From: Brachionus manjavacas
Taxonomy: Eukaryota; Rotifera; Eurotatoria; Ploima; Brachionidae
Direction: 5' to 3'
Length of the DNA: 64,000 bases
Assembly (NCBI GenBank): GCA_019054805.1
Contig: JAHQIY010000026.1
Coordinates: 496,001 to 560,000, forward strand
Positions within the stretch are counted from its first letter, which is position 1. Each line of letters opens with the position of its first letter. Made by a program: the position numbers and the translations under genes. Below, one piece after another: positions 1-11,963 of the stretch. The notes below the pieces were generated by a model that had not been told where the DNA came from, ran no database searches, and saw only the letters and a list, made by a program, of their open reading frames with translations.

Positions 1-330
1 AAAGAAAACAGAAATTGAGCTTCAACAATCAAATGAAATAATTAATGAACTTACTCAGCAATGTGAAAGCCTCGGATCCTCTATTGTCTTAGCTGAACAA
101 GAAAATATTAAACTCAAGAAGAAAATTCAAACGCTTGAGTCAAAAAGTTTTTTCTAATTTTTTTTTTCATTTTAAGCTCGAATAATCTACCTCCAGCTTT
201 AACGAACTTTTTCGAAGAGCTTCAACATCAAATGAGCATTTTAAAGTCAACAATAAATGAATATAAACTTCAAAAATCAAAGCTAAATGAGACAATAAAT
301 AATCATGAAAGAGAAAATGTAAAACTTTAA
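1..330 (+). pseudogene. Coiled-coil gene remnant, exons C-D (partial copy)
   Basis: The window opens inside a lysine/glutamate-rich reading frame with heptad-like spacing (IELQQSNE, LTQQCESLG, LAEQENIKLKKKIQ). It is followed by a short T-rich GT...AG stretch at about 147-176 and a second open stretch (FEELQHQMSILKST, LQKSKLNETINN) that stops at 328-330. It matches 6518-6842 closely, so it is the end of another copy of the repeat unit. The short open runs, the missing start and the one-base phase mismatch across the putative intron suggest a decayed fragment of a spliced coiled-coil gene. Which family the parent belonged to cannot be told. Confidence 0.55.
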
Positions 331-1101
331 TCTTACAATAATTTGGAAATAAATTTAAATTTTTTTAAAGTTCGAAAATACAAATCTTCATGGCAATTTT
401 TTCAAATTACAGGTTGAGTCATTTAGTAATGAAAATCAATGATTGCGAAGAAAAAATATTAAATACTCTAAAGAAAATCTATTTTTTGAGTCAAAAGATA
501 TGTCAGAAAAACATGAATCCAGTCCATAATAACGGATGTTGTAAGTTAATGGAGCCGTTTTTTAGTGAAACAAACTATAAATCAAAATTATCTATTTGAA
601 TAAAAATTATAAAATGTCAGTTTATCTTGCTTTATTTAATTGAAAAATTCATGCTATTTCATTTATTTATATATACCAATTTATTGTTTAAGATAAAAAT
701 TTTGTTGTGATCTTTTATTAAAAAAATCAAATAAAAAACTAAACTGATTTAAGTTTACAGAAAGCACAAATTCAAAACTTATAAGTAGCTTTTTGCTTAC
801 AAAAATTTCTCAATTACTCTTTACTTACAAAAAAATTGTTTAAATTGAATCATCAAGCAATCAAATAAAAATAATTATTATTATTATTACGCATTAAACA
901 TTTATTTGAAAGTTTCTGAATTTTTAAAAAAAATTACCTGAAATATTTAATGTCGCAAAGACATTAAGATCAATAATTGATAATTCAGCTTTGGATATTA
1001 AATATACATAAAAATTTATTTTAATTTAAATATAAATATAAACTAATTTCCAAAAGCGTAGCTTGTTGCTGTTTCTATCAAGTGTTAAGAAATTCAAATT
1101 G
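331..1101. repeat. AT-rich tail of repeat unit, no gene
   Basis: Near-identical to 6843-7612, up to and including the junction string AAGAAATTCAAATTG that ends at 1101. After this point the two copies diverge: the left copy runs into the retrotransposon relic, the right one continues into unit sequence. Short open frames here (for example 390-599) have no codon structure that I trust. Confidence 0.7.
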
Positions 1102-2009
1102 GCTTAGTATGAGGATATCGTCGGCATAGGAAATAACGTTTATCCTTTGACCATTATGTTCTATTCCAACGTCTAGTTTTTCAATGTCTCCAATCAATCT
1201 CTCCAAGCAGATAGAAAATAGTTTAGGTGAGAATCGTCCTCCCTGTTTGACACCAATGCTATTAATTTGATATTGAATACATCTGAATATTCATTTTCAT
1301 TTGAGACTATTATCTGTGAGGAACCGTAATAGGTCATTATTGCGTGTACTTTTGGTGGTGAAATATTCATTTTAATCAACTTTGACCATAATATTTTACC
1401 GTTGATTTTATCAAAGGCCTTAGAAGCGTCAATAGCGCACACATAGAGACGTTTTTTTATTTTATTACTAATTCATATTGCTTGGTTCATTTTGAATACT
1501 GCATGTTGGCAAGAAGATGACTTCTTAAAACCAAACTGTTTAGGGTGGTCTAAATGTTCTTTTGAAAGTTCTTGCAATATTATGGTTTCATATAGATTTG
1601 AAGTTGTGTCCGAAATTGCTACTGGTCATAAGTTTTTGCTATCATCTGTTGGCTTATTTTGATCTTATACTAGTGGTTTCAATATTGATGTGTTAAAATG
1701 GAACGGTAATGTTTTAGTGTTGATTATTTTATTAAAAATAATGGTTATAAACTTGCACAATCTATCCGTATTATTGTGTTTAAACATTTCATTGCTAAGG
1801 TCACTGAAGCCTACTGCCGTTCCATTTTTTAGAATATTGATTGTGTTTTTAATGCGCTCTGGAGTTATATTTACTTCAAAGACACTTTTTTCGTTTTTAT
1901 AAATAAAATCATGAACTATTTTGTTTGCTTCTTCTGCATTTTTTCTGTCAACCTCGTTTGGGATATTAAAAAGTTCTTCAAACATTTTTTTTATTTGCAC
2001 TATTGGCAT
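1102..2009 (-). pseudogene. Reverse transcriptase domain of the LINE, broken
   Basis: RT blocks appear in the right order. KNGTAVGFSDLSNEMFK is the finger motif, followed by a proline/serine motif after ILKPLV, FGFKKSSSCQHAVFKM, then palm motif A (CAIDASKAFDKINGK), GVKQGGRFSPKLFSI, and palm motif C (ISYADDILIL) just before the truncation at 1102. At least three interruptions are present: a stop after ILKPLV, a stop near 1470 and a frameshift near 1259. The DASKAFD and GVKQGG pattern differs from the FDTVDH/FADD relic in the array units, so two distinct LINE lineages are represented. I do not assign a clade. Confidence 0.85.
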
Positions 2010-2481
2010 ATCTACCTTCGTTTCACTCTTGTTGAGATTTTCTTACCGTTCTCCAGAATCGGTTTCTATCCATTTTGTACATTACGTTAGGTTTTCTCAT
2101 TCGCCTTTCTTTCTTTTGATGCCTGTTTAACCTCTTTTGTCTTTTAAAATCCTTTTTTTCGTCAGAGAATGCTTTTTTTTTAGCTTTTTCAATGTTGCTC
2201 GCTTAGTTATCAATATATGCAGCTACAATTCTATTATGTATTTTTTGTATTTCCACATTCCACCAATACTTTTTCCATTTTTTTCTTTTTATTTTCTTTT
2301 GAATTTTCATTTTTGACTTGGTTTGATGTTTTTATAACCGCATTTAGTAGTGCTGATGACATTTCGTTGATGATGTTGCTAAGCCTAATTTTAATAATTT
2401 TACGATCGGTTTCATTGTGAAGATCGTTGAATTTCTCTTCCATTTTAGCGAGGTGATTTTCAGCTTTTTGTTGATATAATT

Positions 2482-3275
2482 CTATTTCTGTCGGTTTTTC
2501 CCAGTTAATTTTCCCAGCCTCTTGATTGGTTTTGTTGCGAAAATTTTTGGAAAGTTGTACATCACGTTCATTTGGTATTCACTTTTAATTGCAAGATTGT
2601 CTCCTAAGTTTGATTTGTCTTCTACTATTTCAATCTTTTTCACATTGATATCTCCTTTTACTGATATTATGTGGTCTATCCAGCTTTTTTTGACAACCCC
2701 ATTTTGTTGTTTCATGCTATAAGTATAGCTATGGCTTTTTACGTGTTTTAAATCGGCGAGTTCTAAATTATTTTCATCTAAGAAGCATTTTAATTTGGTA
2801 GTTTTAAAGCACATTCTGCTAATGTCTCTATTTAGGTCTCCGTATATTAATAAGTCCATATTCTTGCTACTAAGCTCATCTTTAATAGTTTGTAGATTTT
2901 CGAGTTCAGATTCAAAGTTTATACTATTTTTGTTTGGGTTTTCATCATGAATAAGATACGTGTTAATAATGGCTAGATTTTTGAGCTTAAGTAACCCTAT
3001 CCTATCGCTATAGAACTTAACTGAACATTTTAAGCCTTTTTCTATAATAAAGCCGGATCCACCTGATGATCTTCCTTTATTTAATGTTATTGTTGCCTTT
3101 TTATAAAAGTTACGTTTATATTTAACGTAAATTAAGCCATCGATTTGAGCTTTGCTTTTCAGTCATGCCTCTTGAATGCACACAACATCATTGTGTAGGG
3201 ATAGCTTATTCATGAACACTTGGTTATTTATTGCACCATTGATATTAATTGTGGCAATGCGTAGTAACTTTTTAT
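2482..3275 (-). pseudogene. APE-type endonuclease domain of the LINE
   Basis: The frame holds the ordered motifs of an apurinic-endonuclease-like LINE endonuclease: LRIATININGA (catalytic Asn), VVCIQEA (catalytic Glu), the glycine patch RSSGGSGFII, YGDLNRD (Asp/Asn pair) and SWIDHIIS with GDNLAIK (Asp-His end). This domain nicks the target strand that primes reverse transcription. An in-frame TGA replaces the Trp expected after the QEA motif, near 3163. The last 125 codons (2859-2482) are uninterrupted. The domain was identified from motif order alone. Confidence 0.8.
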
Positions 3276-3309
3276 AGCTGGTGAGGTTATCATTGTGTTT
3301 AGGTAATTG

Positions 3310-3642
3310 CTATTGTTGCTTGCTATTTATTTTTAGTAAAAGATCTTTCAGTTTCGAGTGGTTTTTATCTAATTTTCTATTTATATTAGTTTCCATTTCG
3401 ACCATTTGATTTTTCACAATGTGTATATCATTTTGTAAGGCTGATATGTTCGTTTTTACATTTTCCATATCCGTACCTATCTTGGTAACGTTTTGTATAA
3501 TTGTTTTTATTTTTTGTCCATGAATTTTGAACTTATTATCTATATTTATTAATTTGTTAACCACGTATTTTTCAATCATGTCATTGAATGTCTTTGTTTC
3601 AATTTGGTTTATCACTACATCATCAGGCTTTTTAAACCGCAT
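3310..3642 (-). pseudogene. LINE N-terminal coiled-coil segment
   Basis: A 110-codon frame starting at MRFKKPDDVVINQIETK, rich in lysine, asparagine and isoleucine, with heptad-like repeats in its second half (MENVKTNISALQNDIHIVKNQ). It sits directly upstream of the endonuclease frame. This is where many LINEs carry an ORF1 protein or an N-terminal extension with a trimerising coiled coil. No zinc knuckle or RRM is visible. The ORF1 assignment rests on position and coil character only. Confidence 0.5.
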
Positions 3643-4313
3643 TATTTCAGTTCGTTTTAAGATAATTCCTTAACCTAGAAGTATCTCAATCATAATAAAG
3701 ATAAAGATGATATTTCACTGCTTCACACTTGCTGTTTTTCGGCCAAATTATCTCTTTTAATAAATTCAAATTAATATTCAAAAAATCTTTCTGTATAACT
3801 TATTTTCTTCTCTAGATTTATATTTTTCTTCTGAAAAAGCATTTAAAATTCACTTGAGCTAATATTCTAGGAAAATATTCATTATAATTTTATTAATCTC
3901 AATTTAAATTTTACAGTTAAACTACGAGATGTTTTTTCTTTACTTCATTTCCTTCGAATTCTTTAGACAATTTTTCACTAAATAATTAGATATTGATTTT
4001 ATTTTTACAAATACAAAAATTAAAGTCTATTGTGTTTTGATCAAATTTTTGCGTCATTCAAGCGATGTTGTTTCATTATTTAAAAGTAATTGATTTTCAC
4101 AATAAGCGATTATGAATTAATAGAATAAAAAATTTAAAAAATTAAAACTCAGTTTTTTCTAGATTTCATATTTTAAATGCAAGTAAAATTTTTAAATTGA
4201 AACATTAGGAAAAAACATTGAGAAATTATGTAATTTTATTCATTCTTGATTTTAGCGTAAATAGAATAAATTAAACGATTGCACAAATATATAACATATC
4301 GTTTATTATGCAG

Positions 4314-5391
4314 GATTATAAATCAAATTCTAACTGAGAATAATGAGCTAAAAAACTTTTTGGAAAAAATTAAGTCAAAATTTGAAATGCTTCTGTCGGA
4401 ATATAAAGAAATTGAAACAAAGATATATATTTCTGTGAAAGAAAATGAAGAACTCAAATCAAAATTAGAAAATGTCCAAGTAAAAGAACTATTGAAGAAA
4501 CCATTCAAATTATTTTTTTCCTTATTAATAAAAATAAAATTTCATTTAGCACGCACAGAAAGATAGTACAAATCGGTTTGTTAAATTCTGTGAAAAAGAG
4601 CACTATCTAATAGAAGCGAGACTAGAACAAAGTTTGGATAAAAATAAAAATCTAATTTATAAATTAACGAATCTAGATTGAATAAGTAATTTGATCAAAA
4701 AATTTAAAAAAACATTGTGGAAAATCATAAATATGCAGGATTTAACTTAGATATAAAATTTAAAATGTGGATTAAAATGTGGATTAAAAGATGAAATTGT
4801 TTAATTGGACGAGGAAAATAAATTTTTAAATGATAAAATAAAATAAAAAATGCTGTCCTTTTCCCAACTAAGATGGAAATGAAAATAAAGATTTAAAGAA
4901 GAGAAAACATTTTGTGCTATCTCAATATGTATAATTTCATTAACAACTAAAAAAATTGAATATTTAGAAAAAAATGGAAATAAAGGAACAAGAAAAGAGA
5001 AACATAGACAGTTTCAGTGGTGAAATCATGAATTTAGTAAAATATGAAAATTGAAGAAAAAAAGAAAAAAGAAATTGAGCTACAACAATCAATTGAAATA
5101 AATAATGAACTTACTCAGCAATGTGAAAGCCTCGGATCCTCTATTGTCTTAGCTGAACAAGAAAATATTAAAATCAAGAAGAAAATACAAAAGCTTGAGT
5201 CAAAAAATGTTTTTTTATGTTTTTTAAATTTTTTTCATTTTAAGCTCGAATTAACTACATCTAGCATTTCCTTCGAAGAGCTTCAACATAAAATGAGCAT
5301 TTAAAATTCGACAATAAATGAATATAAACTTCAAAAATCAAAGCTAAATGAGACAATAAATAATCTTGAAAGAGAAAATGTAAAACTTTAA
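4314..5391 (+). pseudogene. Coiled-coil gene remnant, block in U1
   Basis: Four putative exons of a coiled-coil protein. Exon A follows a TTATTATGCAG acceptor (4314-4479, ILTENNELKNFLEKIKSKFE...). An intron at 4480-4549 (GTAAAAG...TTTAG) joins in phase to exon B (4550-4681, RFVKLCEKEHY, LEQSLD), which ends in a stop. Exon C starts at 5044 (MKIEEKKKKEIELQQ) and exon D ends at 5389-5391 after a TAA within it. Leucines and isoleucines at heptad-like spacing with many Lys/Glu indicate a rod-like coil. Stops in exons B and D, and AT-rich decay between B and C, argue against a working gene. In this copy exon B carries TAGTAC where other copies have TAGGAC. Confidence 0.55.
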
Positions 5392-6046
5392 TCTTACAAT
5401 AATTTGGAAATAAATTTAAATTTTTTTAAAGTTGAGATTTCACTGCTTCACACTTGCTGTTTTTCGGCCAAATTATCTCTTTTAATAAATTCAAATTAAT
5501 ATTCAAAAAATCTTTCTGTATAACTTATTTTCTTCTCTAGATTTATATTTTTCTTCTGAAAAAGCATTTAAAATTCACTTGAGCTATTACTAATATTCTA
5601 GGAAAATATTCATTATAATTTTATTAATCTCAATTTAAATTTTACAGTTAAACTACGAGATGTTTTTTCTTTACTTCATTTCCTTCGAATTCTTTAGACA
5701 ATTTTTCACTAAATAATTAGATATTGATTTTATTTTTACAAATACAAAAATTAAAGTCTATTGTGTTTTGATCAAATTTTTGCGTCATTCAAGCGAAGTT
5801 GTTCCATTATTTAAAAGTAATTGATTTTCACAATAAGCGATTATGAATTAATAGAATAAAAAAATTTAAAAAATTAAAACTCAGTTTTTTTCTAGATTTC
5901 ATATTTTAAATGCAAGTAAAATTTTTAAATTGAAACATTAGGAAAAAACATTGACAAATTATGTAATTTAATTCATTCTTGATTTTAGCGTAAATAGAAT
6001 AAATTAAACGATTGCACAAATATATAACATATCGTTTATTATGCAG

Positions 6047-6842
6047 GAAGTCAAAATTTGAAATGCTTCTGTCGGAATATAAAGAAATTGAAACAAAGAT
6101 ATAAATTTCTGTGAAAGAAAATGAAGAACTCAAATCAAAATTAGAAAATGTCCAAGTAAAAGAACTATTGAAGAAACCATTCAAATTATTTTTTTCCTTA
6201 TTAATAAAAATAAAATTTCATTTAGCACGCACAGAAAGATAGGACAAATCGGTTTGTTAATTTATGTGAAAAAGAGCACTATCTAATAAAAGCGAGACTA
6301 GAACAAAGTTTGGATGAAAATAAAAATCTAATTTATAAATTAACGAATCTAGATTGAATAATTAATTTGATCAAAAAAGTAAAGAATATTACAACTAAAA
6401 AAAATTGAATATTTAGAAAAAAAATGGAAATAAAGGAACAAGAAAAAAGAAACATAGACAGTTTCAGTTTTGAAATCATGAATTTAGTGATAAATGAAAA
6501 TTGAAGAAAAAAAGAAAACAGAAATTGAGCTTCAACAATCAAATGAAATAAATAATGAACTTACTCAGCAATGTGAAAGCCTCGGATCCTCTATTGTCTT
6601 AGCTGAACAAGAAAATATTAAACTCAAGAAGAAAATTCAAACGCTTAAGTCAAAAAGTTTTTTTTCTAATTTTTTTTTTCATTTTAAGCTCGAATAATCT
6701 ACCTCCAGCTTTAACGAACTTTTTCGAAGAGCTTCAACATCAAATGAGCATTTTAAAGTCAACAATAAATGAATATAAACTTCAAAAATCAAAGCTAAAT
6801 GAGACAATAAATAATCATGAAAGAGAAAATGTAAAACTTTAA
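6047..6842 (+). pseudogene. Coiled-coil remnant with internal deletions (extra block in U1)
   Basis: A second coiled-coil block. Its exon A has lost the first part after the ATGCAG acceptor (it starts at KSKFEMLLSEYKEIE) and has TATAAATTTC where others read TATATATTTC, which introduces a stop. Exon B runs at about 6226-6357. The intergenic part found in other blocks between B and C is shortened (about 6370-6490). Exon C begins at 6494 with the IELQQSNEINNEL variant that matches the fragment at position 1, and exon D has ILKST instead of the stop seen in the other blocks. It represents a different sequence lineage from the four main blocks. Confidence 0.5.
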
Positions 6843-7612
6843 TCTTACAATAATTTGGAAATAAATTTAAATTTTTTTAAAGTTCGAAAATACAAATCTT
6901 CATGGCAATTTTTTCAAATTACAGGTTGAGTCATTTAGTAATGAAAATCAATGATTGCGAAGAAAAAATATTAAATACTCTAAAGAAAATCTATTTTTGA
7001 GTCAAAAGATATGTCAGAAAAACAAGAATCCAGTCCATAATAACGGATGTTGAAAGTTAATGGAGCCTTTTTTTAGTGAAACAAACTATAAATCAAAATT
7101 ATCTATTTGAATAAAAATTATAAAATGTCAGTTTATCTTGCTTTATTTAATTGAAAAATTCATGCTATTTCATTTATTTATATATACCAATTTATTGTTT
7201 AAGATAAAAATTTTGTTGTGATCTTTTATTAAAAAAATCAAATAAAAAACTAAACTGATTTAAGTTTACAGAAAGCACAAATTCAAAACTTATAAGTAGC
7301 TTTTTGCTTACAAAAATTTCTCAATTACTCTTTACTTACAAAAAAATTGTTTAAATTGAATCATCAAGCAATCAAATAAAAATAATTATTATTATTATTA
7401 CGCATTAAACATTTTTTTGAAAGTTTCTGAATTTTTAAAAAAAATTACCTGAAATATTTAATGTCGCAAAGACATTAAGATCAATAATTGATAATTTAGC
7501 TTTGGATATTAAATATATATACTAATTCATTTTAATTTAAATATAAAAATAAACTAATTTCCAAAAGCGTAGCTTGTTGCTGTTGCTATCAAGTGTTAAG
7601 AAATTCAAATTG

Positions 7613-8726
7613 TCGATTAATATTAACAGGTTTTCTCTTTTATTAATTGTCAAAACTAGCTAGATGGTATTAATTTTTTGGAAGCATAAAAAAATTTAGC
7701 TATCTTTAATTAACTTTTTTACTTGGGCTTTTACTTATATTCTGGGAAAATATTCATTATATTTTTATTAATCTCATATTAAATTTTACAGTTAAACTAC
7801 GAGATGTTTTTTCCTTACTTCATTTCCTTCGAATTCTTTAGACAACTTTTCACTAAATAATTAGATATTGATTTTATTTTTACAAATACAAAAATTAAAG
7901 TCTATTGTGTTTTGATCAAATTTTTGCGTCATTCAAGCCAAGTTGTTTCATTATTTAAAAGTAATTGATTTTCACAATAAGCGATTATGAATTAATAGAA
8001 TAAAAAATTTAAAAAATTAAAACTCAGTTTTTTTCTAGATTTCATATTTTAAATGCAAGTAAAATTTTTAAACTGAAACATTAGGAAAAAACATTGAGAA
8101 ATTATGTAATTTAATTCATTCTTGATTTTAGCGTAAACAGAATAAATTAAACGATTGCACAAATATATAACTATTTAATCACTCTGTGTTTGTGGTATTG
8201 GATAGTATCAATCAGCGTGTATATTCCATAATTTGTAGATCATTCTTATATAAAGCCATACTGTGTATCTAGATTATTAACTCTTCGATAAATCTTAGAT
8301 AAAAATTATTTTGAAAACTAATTTGCAATTGTTCTAAGTTTAATATTTACTTTATAGTCATTCAGGGTTCTATGTACTTTTCAATTATATAAAACATTTA
8401 ATAAAACCCATATTGGAAATATAGGGTATTTCGTTGTTTTTGATCATTTTTTGATTATCTTTGCCACTTTTAGAGTTCATAAATACATCCTTATTTAATC
8501 ATTAAAAATTAAATTATAAGATGGTGATTCGACAAAATTAAAATTTGGGTGTATACAATTTTATTTGTTCCATAAAGAGTCAAATATTGTCTGTTTCAAA
8601 AATAGATAAGAAAAACCTAAATTTTTTCATTAAGTTTTTTATAATTCTATAAAAGTTATCATGTGAGATTCCAAGAGATAGTTTTTCAACAATTTTGACT
8701 CAAATTAATTTTAAAATTTTTCTGAT
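7613..8726. repeat. AT-rich unit segment between coiled-coil block and Spy site
   Basis: No gene seen. The right half (from about 7740) is shared with all units. It contains the strings GCGTCATTCAAGC and CACTCTGTGTTTGTGG that serve as landmarks, and the part from 7919 recurs inverted at 56586-58238. Confidence 0.6.
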
Positions 8727-8732
8727 AAATTT
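8727..8732. other. Unoccupied Spy-like target site (U1)
   Basis: The unit reads CTGATAAATTTGATAATGCG here. In the two occupied units the same flanks are CTGATAAA on the left and TTTGATAATGCG on the right of the transposon. The empty site is therefore the exact sum of the two flanks, and AAATTT is the insertion point. Confidence 0.85.
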
Positions 8733-9479
8733 GATAATGCGATTCAAGTAATAGCTTAAAAATTATCATATCAATTTTTAAAAAAGACATTGTATAACTC
8801 TTTAAGGAAAAAATATAACTATTAATACTTATATTATTTTAACTTCCAAAGAAATAGACTAGTTAAAATATTTAATGATTCATAATATTAAAATGAAATT
8901 TAATATTTAAGAAATAAAAAAAGCATTTGCATGAAAATTTCGAAACCGAATTAGGTGATTTAAAATCCTATAATTAAAGTTAGAAGCTTTAAATGAGATT
9001 AAAAAATGAAGCATAGGAATGACCATCTGAGATTTAAATGTGGAAATTAAAACGGAGAATGATTGGTTCAAAAAACAGAATATTTATTTACCGGTACATT
9101 TATGTACTCTAAAAGTGCCAAAATAGTCGAGATATGCAATTTGCCTAAATTGTTTCATTTGGGCGAAGTAATTTTATCATTCGGACAAATTTAAGTGATT
9201 TCGTTTTTCCTAGATATAATGGCATTATTTGAATTTAAAGAAGTCCAAAATTCTTTTTGAAATCATTAGAATTACATTTTTACTTAAATATAAGCCATAA
9301 TGAATCAATGTGTGAAATTTCACAAACAAATCTTAAATGCTAAAATTCAAATCCCAATCTAATCCTAAGACAAAAGAGCGTCAAAGAATTTTATAACAAA
9401 TTATTTAAATAAAAGATAAAATTAAATTTGGGTGATTTTTATCTCGAAAATGAACCGAAATAATAGCAAACGTTTAATC

Positions 9480-10690
9480 GGTATCTTTCTGTTTATAGAT
9501 TTTTGCTTTTGATACTGTCGACCATAACTTTCTACTTACTAAATTAAGCTGTTATGGTTTTCATGATTCTTCAATCATACTTAGTTATTTTCGAATAGAA
9601 TCCAGGTAGTGGAGATTGATGAGTTGACTTCTAACTCAAGAACACTCAAATTAGATGTCCTAGGCCCACTTCTATTTTTGATTTTCATAAATGAAATTGT
9701 TTTATTCCTTTCTGATTTCATCGTGAAATAATTTGCTGATGATAAAATTAAAACAGGGGATAACCTAACTGAACTTATTCATTTTCTTCTTGATTCAATT
9801 CGAAAGTTATTTACTTGGTGTAAATTCAATAGTATAGATATTAATTGGTTCAAGACTAAAATTATGTTTATTTCAAATAAAACAAAACTGAATTTATCAT
9901 GTAATATTGAAATAAATGGTATTATGGTTGAAGTTGTTGAAAAATTTAAGCTTCTTGGAGAAACAATTGATAAAAAGCTCACTTTTTGCAACACATAATA
10001 AGCTTAAGAACTTCAATAAAAAAACGACTTAATGCTATTAGATGATTATTTTACTTAACGCACAAAGTCAAGCTCCAGTTCTTCAAATTATTTATCATGC
10101 CGTACTTTGACTATTGTCTATCATTATCAATATATTTTACAAAAAGATCAATTCAAAAATTATCTAATTCTTATTACTATTGTGTTCAAAGATTATTAAA
10201 CATTTGCACAAATATTTATGGCAATGATGACTTTAACACTTTAAATATTGAGTTGAATAAATTTAACATCGACTGCTTTCAGCATAGAATTATCAAACGT
10301 CTTGCTCATTTTGTACATAAAATTGTAAATTTAAAAACATCGCCTGTTGACTTAAAAGAAGTATTAATCAGCAACCGCTCGAAAAATGTTGATTATAATC
10401 TAAGAAATTCAAATGATCTTGTTCCTTCTAAAGGAAAGTTTAATGATTATGTTGAAAAAACGTTTGATTATTTTTATTCTAAGTTCATCAATAAATTACT
10501 CATTGATGATTTCCATTTAGATTTTTCCCTTTTTAAACGAAGAATAAACAATAACATTAATTTAATATTTATAAAATTTCTAAATTTTTTCTAATTTTGA
10601 TTTTAATTTCAGAAATTTAATTTTTTATTAGCAAATGGGCTCAATCATCCCATTACGGGTTTTGACCTTAGGTCTCTTTGATTGAGTTGA
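9480..10690 (+). pseudogene. Non-LTR reverse transcriptase relic (unit U1)
   Basis: C-terminal half of a LINE RT. Motif A is AFDTVDHNFLL at about 9504, followed by GPLLFLIFINE, the FADD catalytic pair (9731-9742), then the KTKIMFISN, VEKFKLLGETID and MPYFDYCLSLSIYF thumb-region blocks, ending with a stop at about 10592. Downstream, 10633-10690 forms a short stem (AATGGGCTCAATC, GATTGAG) in the likely 3' UTR. Stops at CCAGGTAGTGGAG and AGATGATTA and several shifts break the frame; 10097-10594 (165 codons) stays open. The upstream 8733-9480 is AT-rich and may hold the decayed rest of the element. Confidence 0.8.
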
Positions 10691-11191
10691 AATAATGATT
10701 AGTCAGAAGGAAACATTATATATTCATCTTGTCGAAACGTATATTCAATCATTGCGTTGCAAATCTTTTTCTATTGTAAACATAAAGGTGATCTCTCATT
10801 TGCGATGATAAAATCCATCATTTAAATTGTAAATTGATTTAATACCTTTTGTAGTCATAAATATCCATTGCGTACGTAAAAGCCTAAATTAAATGATTTT
10901 ACAAATATTATTTAAATACACTTATTTAAAGCTATTCTTCGGATCTCTATATTTAATGAAAATCAAACATTAAAGGGGTAGTGCCTTACCCTTACTTGAT
11001 TTTTTTAATTCTGTCTTATCGTAAAAAGAATCATTCAAGCGAAACTATTCTTACAAATTTAAATGCTAACACATTTGTAATCCATAATTACATAATTTTA
11101 ATTGTTAAATGTTTTTAATTAAGTTCCTCTTATAGGTCTTTTACCTAACTAAATTGCAAATTTTTAGACAATTCTTCATTAAAAAAATATA

Positions 11192-11963
11192 CAGTCAATC
11201 CTCGATATAAAGATAAAGTTGGGCGGAAATTTTTATATTCGTTGTATCGAAATTCGTTCTATCAAAAATCCCATACAAAAGCATTGAATAAATTTTTAGA
11301 TTTTTTTTTTTGAATTTTTATTAAAATAAATGAAAAAGGTGAAAAAATTTTAAAAAAATAAACTGAAAAGAAAAATTAAACATATTTAACATACGAAGTA
11401 TCAGTTGTTTGTTTATTACAACTTTTTTCAATTACCAAATTTTCAATATTAAACAAAAAGTTAACGATATTTGATGAATCATGTTCTTGTTTATCTAAAA
11501 AATCTTTTAAATCGTTAATTCGTTCGATTGCTTTTTTGAACTAATAATTGACTTTCTCGGTAGAAATAACTCTTCAATTTCACTGACACTATTGTCTGAT
11601 TCTTCTTTTTTTAGTAATCTTTATTTTTTGGTCTTTATGCTTTTTTATTATTTCAATTTTTGTTTAAAGTAAATAACATTTTCGTTTTTTTGGGACAGGA
11701 TTAATTAAATTTCACGATTTTTTTTATAATATAAAGGTGCGAATTTTTTTTTTGATTTTTCGTTATTTGAAGTTTTTTTCTTTAAAAAAAGAATAATTGG
11801 TTCGTTAGAAGAACCTTGTTGTATCGGCTTTTCGTTGCATCGAAATTCGTTCTATTGAAGATAAAAAGTAATCATTTTTATTGATCGAAATCGGTTCTGA
11901 TAATCGAATTCGTTCTATAGGGTTTTTCGTTCTAATGGGTTTCGTTGTACGGAGGATTGACTG
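11192..11963 (-). mobile_element. Pogo/Tigger-type deletion derivative (U1)
   Basis: Bounded by CAGTCAATCCTCGATATAAAG on the left and the complement of CAGTCAATCCTCCGTACAACG on the right, each flanked by TA (11190-11191, 11964-11965), the duplication used by Tc1/mariner-pogo elements. Subterminal repeats of TTCGTTCTAT and TCGTTGTATCG type lie at both ends, as in Tigger termini. The minus strand keeps the tail of a pogo-type transposase (INDLKDFLDKQEHDSSNIVN, CNKQTTDTSYVKYV, stop), interrupted once upstream. The helix-turn-helix and DDD core are gone, so it is a non-autonomous internal-deletion form. Confidence 0.85.

Larger units (their letters stand above)
1102..3708 (-). mobile_element. Non-LTR retrotransposon (LINE) relic, 3' truncated
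   Basis: Read on the minus strand from about 3708 this is a coiled-coil segment (3642-3310), an APE-type endonuclease (about 3270-2490), a lysine-rich linker (about 2480-2010) and a reverse transcriptase (2009-1102). Unit sequence resumes on both sides, at 1101 on the left (shared with 7612) and about 3709 on the right (shared with the start of the other unit copies). The element ends shortly after the YADD motif, so the thumb, the C-terminus and the 3' end are lost. Target-primed insertion normally removes the 5' end, so a missing 3' end points to a later deletion or recombination. In-frame stops and frameshifts show it is dead. It is the only copy in the window. Confidence 0.85.

Noticed and set aside
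4323..4508. Minus-strand 61-codon Ser/Phe-rich frames over the coiled-coil exons (also 12720, 29813, 47173)
   Set aside because: Mirror of Lys/Glu-rich coil codons on the plus strand; they recur only because the exons recur.
9779..9994. Minus-strand frames opposite the RT relic (also 26869, 44229, 50489)
   Set aside because: Shadows of the plus-strand RT, whose motifs identify the coding strand.
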